Source: Petrosia ficiformis
Lineage: Eukaryota; Porifera; Demospongiae; Haplosclerida; Petrosiidae
Assembly: GCA_947044365.1 (NCBI GenBank)
Contig: OX345649.1
Coordinates: 3,233,633-3,297,632, forward strand
DNA: 64,000 nucleotides
Reading direction: 5' to 3'
Made by a program: the position numbers and the translations under genes. Shown here in pieces: positions 58,287 through 64,000 of this stretch. Position 1 is the stretch's first letter; every line of letters starts with the position of its first letter. The notes beneath the pieces are model-generated. The model saw only the letters and a program-made list of their open reading frames with translations. It had not been told where the DNA came from and searched no databases.

Positions 58287-59367
58287 TTCAATTGTTTATT
58301 ATTCGACACTGTAGAAAGTGTATAATCGTTTCTATTAAATTGATAGTTTAACCTAATATGGTTGTCTTAATACACTTTTAATATCACCAAATAAACAGTT
58401 TTCTTCTTTCAAAGAAATATTATTAGGATTGTGTACACATATTTATATTATGAATGCAAAAGTTCCTATCAGGAATGCCAAATTACATCTTTTTGAAAAC
58501 ATAATTATATTTGTTACCGCAACTTCAAGTAACGTTTAGTAGTGCACAGTAAATATACATGAAGCAAAAATTAATTAAGTTACTGACATTATAATCAAAT
58601 AATAATTATTGTACTATGCATATAGTTACATATAGAAACCAGCACACACTTACACACTGTGTACTATGCATTTATCCTCCTTACACAGTGTCATATTTTT
58701 TCATAATTATGACATAAAATCACCATTTCTTCCATGTTTTAATTAGAACTATAGAGATGCAAACTGCATAGCCTGAATTATACTATTGCATGAATAATAA
58801 TTCACATTGGCAAGCAGTTCATCCAAGTGAACAATCTGTTTTTGCAGTGGGGGCAATGGGATACAGAAGTTGCAACCAATCTGGTTTCATTAATCATATA
58901 TTAGCGATGTCAGCAATTAATTAAATTTGAGAAAATGTTTCTCCGTATAATTAGAATTACGGTTATTATTAATTGTGCCGTATGCATAATAGTCTCTAAT
59001 TAAGCGAAAGAAGAGAAAAATTGACAAAATATGTGACAAAATTCTAGCCTTTCATGCAACGAAAGGTATTACTATATATATATTCTTGTTCCTAGGACTG
59101 TAGGGAATGATTGTGTTAATAATTATACTAAACAAAAAAAAAATGGAAAATGGTTGACATCGCTACATATATATAGGCAGCACAAGTGTCTGGGCCAGCC
59201 GTGGAGTAATGTTAGTTATATATATGTTACCACTCCATTGTATACTCTTTTGACTTTAACTCACCTTTAAAAAAGTGTATGCTCAGGTAGTCCAGTAAAC
59301 TCGAGTTGTTCGGTTCCAGTTTATATTTAGCGTGGGCTCGCCCAATCATGTCTAGTGAAATAACGAG
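58287..59367. other. Type A 5' flank, gene-free
   Basis: It repeats 28061-28907 and 52760-53360 (CTGGGCCAGCCGTGGAGTAA, TCACCTTTAAAAAAGTGTAT). It contains an extra unique AT block at 58900-59170. Confidence 0.5.
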
Positions 59368-59376
59368 GGGTTAACC

Positions 59377-59418
59377 ATAGATTATATAGACTACGTATAC
59401 GTAGTCTATATAATCTAT
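59377..59418. mobile_element. 42-base perfect palindrome flanked by GGGTTAACC
   Basis: ATAGATTATATAGACTACGTA is followed directly by its exact reverse complement. GGGTTAACC stands at 59368-59376 and 59419-59427. The arm equals the terminus of the fold-back element at 33633-35118, so this looks like a minimal TIR-to-TIR derivative. Confidence 0.85.
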
Positions 59419-59427
59419 GGGTTAACC

Positions 59428-60095
59428 TAGTCTCGCGTAGCCAGACCTCCGCGGAAAAGACGGGAGGGTCTGGGACACTAGCATACCGGTACCATACCAT
59501 CGTTTGTACTCGCTGCAACTATAGTTGCAGCCCAATCAGATCGCAGGCAGGCTGTCACGTGATTACGTGGAATGTTAATTTGTCAGTTGAAGAGTATGGA
59601 GGTTCGAGATGTCGAGAAAGCAGCATCAGAAGCAGCTATTATGCTTGGCTATTCCAAGTTGAAGGATCTACAAATGTCTGTAATAGTTTCTTTTGTCTTG
59701 GGTCGTGACGTTTTTGGCATACATGTACTTCCTACTGGGTATGGGAAAAGTCTCTGCTACCAATGCCTTCCACTTGTTTTTGACAAACTGAATTCAGTTT
59801 CCTCTGGTGCTAGTATTGTTGTTGTATTAGCTCCTCTTACAGCTATTATGAAAGATCAGGTATGCAATTTACAAAAATCAAAGTAGCAACAAACTTTGCC
59901 GCTCAGATCATCCCCACAACCAATGAGTAATATTTATACAAGTGCACCCACGTGGAAATGTTTTCACAACGTGGTGAAATAAGTATATTCATAATAATTT
60001 TATGGACTAATTAAATTCCTCTAGTACAAACGATGGTATGCTAGTGTCCCCAGACCCTCCCGTCTTTTCCGCGGAGGTCTGGCTACGCGAGACTA
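59428..60095. mobile_element. RecQ-fragment element 2: about 70-base TIRs, GGGTTAACC duplication
   Basis: TAGTCTCGCGTAGCCAGACC at the left and its inverted copy at the right match for about 70 bases; the left has an 11-base internal duplication. GGGTTAACC lies on both sides (59419-59427 and 60096-60104), and the empty site is at 53441. The termini are related to those of element 1. The 668-base body carries a RecQ N-terminal fragment. Confidence 0.85.
59596..59886 (+). pseudogene. RecQ-type helicase N-terminal fragment (element 2)
   Basis: 96 codons: MEVRDVEKAASEAAIMLGYS, LKDLQMSVIV, a Walker A motif VLPTGYGKSLCYQ (motif I) and VVVLAPLTAIMKDQV (motif Ia), then a stop. Two residues (IH) are inserted before VLPTG. 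It ends before DEAH, so it is not a working helicase. It covers nearly the same segment as the fragment in element 1, but the two differ at many residues. Confidence 0.8.
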
Positions 60096-60182
60096 GGGTT
60101 AACCCACGATTAGTTGCAATTGTAAAATTTATAAACCAAATGTCATTCAACAATAGAAAAAAAGTCAAAAAAACTATTAATT

Positions 60183-62225
60183 TTAATAATCTCTACGATT
60201 GTTGTTTGAGCTTGAAAGACAAATTGCAAGAAAACAGAGCACTAACACTGTAGCTATAATAAGCAGTATGCCAACAAATATCATCACATACAAACCAGCA
60301 ACAGAAAATGCATACACATTTACCAAAGTGCCATACATTGTAGCAACAACACAGAATATTATCCATACTCCACTCTGATTACCTGCCAGTGATGGAAATC
60401 CGATACCAAAGCATAAAACAAATGAAAACAGCAAGCCTGTGTAAATGAAACACAAGATGACATGTACTGGACTTGTGAATGGGTACAAAATTTTATTTTC
60501 ACAATTTGTCTTCTGATATTGTTCATAGTCTTCTTCTAGGCGCTCGCCATTTATGTACTGCATTATTTCTGTCATTGTACCTGAAAACTCTTCTCCTTTC
60601 TTCCAGAACATAAACGTTTCTTTCAATCCAGGCTTCTTCACAAGAACTTCGAAGAGATCACGAAAGACTTCAATTGGAAACTTCTGTGTCCAGTAATGGT
60701 GAACCACGAAAAACATAAACATTCCAATCACAGGAATAAAATAGGCCAAGATGATCATATACCACAATTGTCCACTCGGAAGATAGTTATCCCTGCCAGT
60801 GTTGCTATCCATATTGGTTTCAGTATCATTATTGCCATTCATGTTATTCTTATCTTCACTGTTTTTGTATTCGAAGTGAAATCTAGCCCCAATTGCAACA
60901 ATCATTAGCACCTGTAGAAACATCTGACCAGTAGCATACAGGACAAATACTACATGAAATGCTGCTCCTCCTACCTTTTTTGTGTTTCTTACTTTCTGGA
61001 TGGACCAAACCGTTCCTGCTAAAATGAATACACGTGCAATGTAAACATTGAATAGCTGTTGAAGAAAACTGAAGAGAGTAGAAAGCCATGTTGTAACGTC
61101 AACCTTCGTTGCATCATTGCCATGGTCAATGTACTGGATACTAAACTGAAATATACTCAGCAGTAGATTAGGATAAAACATAATCCCAATTATCAATACA
61201 TGAGCAATATCTATGACAGTGGTACATTTCTCAGGACAGCATGTACACTTTTCTTGGCATTGCCGGGCCTTAGGAAGCTCAGGAGGATCAGAGCTTATCC
61301 TTCTTGTTTTTTTCCATTCTTTCATTTGTTTGCAAGTCGTACAACGATAGTGACAGCAATGATGAAACAGTTCATAAATCAAAAATATCAAGCAAACGAA
61401 ACTAATACAGAGCTTACTAATCCTAAAGACATCATCACTCTTGTCATCATCTGTTACTAAATCATAAATTAGACCAATTAATGTATTAAGAAAGAAACAC
61501 ACTGTGATGATGAATCCACCATAAACTGTTGCATCTCTAACTAGAGAACCCAGCGGAGTCTCTGTGAAGAGATTGGAAACTGCACTTGCCATACCTTTTA
61601 TTCCAAGAGCTCTAGCTTTTCGCATTGAATCGGTCAACTCCAACCGCTTTTTAACTGCTTTTAAGCTTGATGCTTTCCGAAGGCTTGTACAACTTCCACA
61701 CGTGTAAGCTTGACAACAGCAGTCGGCTACTTCTTCAAAACTTGATGGTTGATACACTGGTGGGCCTTCAATAGCTAGCGCTTCTGTATTATATCTCTTT
61801 ACTTCAACAAACATCTCTTGCATTACAACCATATATGTCCTTTGAACCCATCGCTCCATAGATACATTTACCATACCATCTTCTCCTTCTTCAACTTTGA
61901 GTACTGCTACCTCTTTCTCTTCCACTTTTCCTTCAACCTTTTTGACAGCTAAATGAGCTGAATCCATCCCAACTTCTCCTTCAACTTGAATAACTGCGAA
62001 ATCTTGTGTATGAATTTGTGCTTTAACTCCCATCATTGAAGCACCAGGTTGTGGAGATCTTGGACCTACCTCTTGAACAGGTACTGGTACTGTTGGTGCA
62101 GTGTATGGTTGTACCCGCTGGCCAGCATTTGCATTTTGCTGTATTTGCTGCCCTTTGGGAGTATATGGTTGCAATTCCTTATTTGCGGTAGTACTCTGTT
62201 CTATTGAGAGGCTTGAGCTGGCCAT
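60183..62225 (-). CDS. Type B multi-pass membrane protein, copy B1, intact
   Basis: 680 codons, one exon, no recognised family. Residues 1-115 are Gln/Pro/Val-rich, with VQPYTAPTVPVPVQEV and an acidic VEGK/VEEKEVAVLKVEEGED repeat. SMERWVQRTYMVVMQEMFVE is the equivalent of type A's EQWIQETCNAVMQE. Cys clusters are CCCQAYTCGSC (about 169-179) and CQEKCTCCPEKC (about 323-334), just before segment 3. Hydrophobic segments lie at about 234-256, 270-293, 337-363, 378-408, 420-447, 485-512, 586-610, 619-640 and 641-672. The loop before segment 6 has an NMNGNNDTETN stretch not found in type A. The two types share LFNVY.AR.FILAGTVWSIQ and LYPFTSPVHVILC-like cores. The Cys clusters could bind metal or be palmitoylated; neither is shown. 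Confidence 0.8.
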   Translation of the reverse strand: MASSSLSIEQSTTANKELQPYTPKGQQIQQNANAGQRVQPYTAPTVPVPVQEVGPRSPQPGASMMGVKAQIHTQDFAVIQVEGEVGMDSAHLAVKKVEGKVEEKEVAVLKVEEGEDGMVNVSMERWVQRTYMVVMQEMFVEVKRYNTEALAIEGPPVYQPSSFEEVADCCCQAYTCGSCTSLRKASSLKAVKKRLELTDSMRKARALGIKGMASAVSNLFTETPLGSLVRDATVYGGFIITVCFFLNTLIGLIYDLVTDDDKSDDVFRISKLCISFVCLIFLIYELFHHCCHYRCTTCKQMKEWKKTRRISSDPPELPKARQCQEKCTCCPEKCTTVIDIAHVLIIGIMFYPNLLLSIFQFSIQYIDHGNDATKVDVTTWLSTLFSFLQQLFNVYIARVFILAGTVWSIQKVRNTKKVGGAAFHVVFVLYATGQMFLQVLMIVAIGARFHFEYKNSEDKNNMNGNNDTETNMDSNTGRDNYLPSGQLWYMIILAYFIPVIGMFMFFVVHHYWTQKFPIEVFRDLFEVLVKKPGLKETFMFWKKGEEFSGTMTEIMQYINGERLEEDYEQYQKTNCENKILYPFTSPVHVILCFIYTGLLFSFVLCFGIGFPSLAGNQSGVWIIFCVVATMYGTLVNVYAFSVAGLYVMIFVGILLIIATVLVLCFLAICLSSSNNNRRDY

Positions 62226-64000
62226 TTCAGCATATATTAGCAGCAGATATAAATTCGAATCTAATGACGTTAAAGAGATAGATAAGAACTTTTATAGGGT
62301 AAGTGATACTCTTAGGGCTTCATTTCAAGAATTATCTATTCCAAGAAAAACATGTGTTCATAATAGCTGATGTTATCAAATGTACTTTATTCATGGAAGT
62401 TGGCTTATCACAACTTATTCTTGGAATTTCATAACGTTCACTTCTCAGTGAGTATTGACAATCATAACACACATTAGTCTTGTAATGTTTGTGCATCAGC
62501 TAATTGCAAAATTTATTGGTAAAATGGCACATATGCAATGTAACTGTATGCTGCTGTCCTGCACGTTATATTTTTGAAGTCAAATAACTCTCAATATGTA
62601 AGTACATTTATTTCATCATTGTATCAGTTGAATTGAGTAAAGATTAACCATAAATACCCTCAGTTGAGTTGACTAAAATTTTCACATGCTCTAACATACA
62701 TGTAGCTACTCGCAAATCAAGAATTAAGGTTCTGCCTACTTTTTTAAATTCTGAAACATTATTAAGACTCCCTTTCTAGCCTAACTTATCTATTTTATAA
62801 AAAAATAATCATATTTACATGTATCTTTCAAAATTAGATACATGTAGAATTACTTAAGCATGAACATCATATTTGATGCTGAAATTCAAATTAATTGCTA
62901 TATTATATAATAATATATGCAATTCAGGATGGGGATTGAATCTTGTGCATGACTAAAGTAATTAATTGTTTAGCTTTGAGTGGCTATTGTGGATGAAGTG
63001 CTTTCAGAAACAACTGTTTCATTTGAATGAGTTAAAACTTAATACAAAAAATAGTAAAGATTACAATAATGTTTCAATATTACCTATTTACTAGTACTGC
63101 TAATAGTTTGGTGAGTTCAGATAATAGTTCAGAATTAGATGTCATCAAATGAGGTCTTAAAATCTCCATCAATTGTAATACATGTTTAGCAGAACAAGAT
63201 ACTTTCATGATAGTAGAAACAGAAGGGTGATGAACCTATCAGGATGATGATACACAAAAGTTCAGTGCTGAGGTTTGAAGGATGGGTAAATTAATTGAGG
63301 TTGACAATAGGAAAAATACCTTGAGCTAATTAGCAAACTATAACCATGAATTAAATGTGCTTATGCTGATCTTATGAAAGCAGACTCTATAGCACTAAAT
63401 AAGAACCTATTAATAATACACCACATGAGCTTAATAATTATTTTGTGTTTATTATTGTGAGATATACAAACATATTACTACTCACAAACAAGGAAAGGAG
63501 GGCTTATACCTGTTTTCTCATCCATTCCAGTATACGAGGAGATGTTTGTGCTAACATGATACTTTGTGTTTGTTTATCCTTTTTGTTTATGATTCTCAGA
63601 CTCAAATGTCCACCAACAGCCAATAAATTAACACTTGATGAAGTCTTGTCATGAATAGCATGAAATATCTACAATTAATATGATAATTATACATGATTAT
63701 TGCAGCAATAACAAGTCATAAATTATTATCGTTTGGCCTAAACTATACTTATGCATATCTCTGTCCAAATACATATACACAAAGGGGCTATTACAAATGT
63801 GGTTACATGTATTAGCAGGAGCCCATAATGAGAAAGCGTTTCTGGTCAATGTCATTACGGGCTCCTGGTATTAGAAATGTAGTCTAGATTAAAGATTATA
63901 TGGTTTATTATATAGTCCATTTTGTGGGATGGTATTATTACTAAAGTCTGGTCACATTCACAATGACCTCAAATTTAGGATGTGATGATTTTATATGTAA
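62226..64000. other. Gene-free AT-rich end of the window
   Basis: No gene or repeat family is recognised. One inverted repeat lies at about 63804-63880 (TTAGCAGGAGCCCATAATGA against TCATTACGGGCTCCTGGTA), probably a small fold-back element. Confidence 0.5.

Overview
This is AT-rich nuclear DNA from an animal. Its host genes have many short introns (about 45 bases and up), and it contains a complete metazoan PIG-T gene. The transposon mixture and a 2A-bearing transposon ORF suggest a marine invertebrate, most likely a demosponge. That last step is inference and no species is claimed.

Bases 1-11,950: the 3' end of a ComEC/metallo-beta-lactamase-fold gene is followed by a tandem duplication of about 5 kb. 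Each copy has a minisatellite followed by a Fic-domain gene. Copy 1 is intact; copy 2 has lost 7 bases right at the Fic catalytic motif. A TTAA-flanked MITE sits in the second minisatellite, and two empty sites are preserved.

Bases 11,950-24,780: two host genes are read head to head from a 110-base gap. PIG-T (GPI transamidase) runs on the minus strand with 14 exons and 576 codons. A DH-PH RhoGEF runs on the plus strand with 13 exons and 499 codons. PIG-T introns are packed with ACATGT-type palindromes and hold an orphan fibronectin-III exon, a dimeric minisatellite and a fold-back element with a tRNA-like SINE.

Bases 24,780-62,230: an accessory region built on a family of unrecognised multi-pass membrane proteins of two types. 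Type A is at 26.3, 36.5, 49.0 and 56.5 kb; type B is at 40.9, 53.5 and 60.2 kb. Three copies have open frames (A at 36.5 and 49.0 kb, B at 60.2 kb). The copies lie as repeated B-then-A pairs, with a large inverted repeat centred near 29.95 kb. DNA-level fragments of the RhoGEF gene are scattered among them.

The array is riddled with transposons whose ends can be read directly. There is a 3.9-kb element with 50-base terminal inverted repeats that carries a DDE integrase plus a decayed HECT ubiquitin-ligase gene. Two elements with about 70-base TIRs and 9-base target duplications carry a truncated RecQ-type helicase. A 42-base perfect palindrome has the same 9-base duplication. There is a two-gene Tc1/mariner element with its own MITE next to it, an ORF fragment with a 2A peptide and zinc ribbon (possibly Helitron), and a Crypton-like fragment. 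TA- and TTAA-flanked MITEs are common, some nested.

Bases 62,230-64,000: no gene is seen.

The most promising new biology is (1) the integrase plus HECT transposon, (2) the RecQ-fragment elements and their repeated insertion at GGGTTAACC, and (3) the two-type membrane-protein array.
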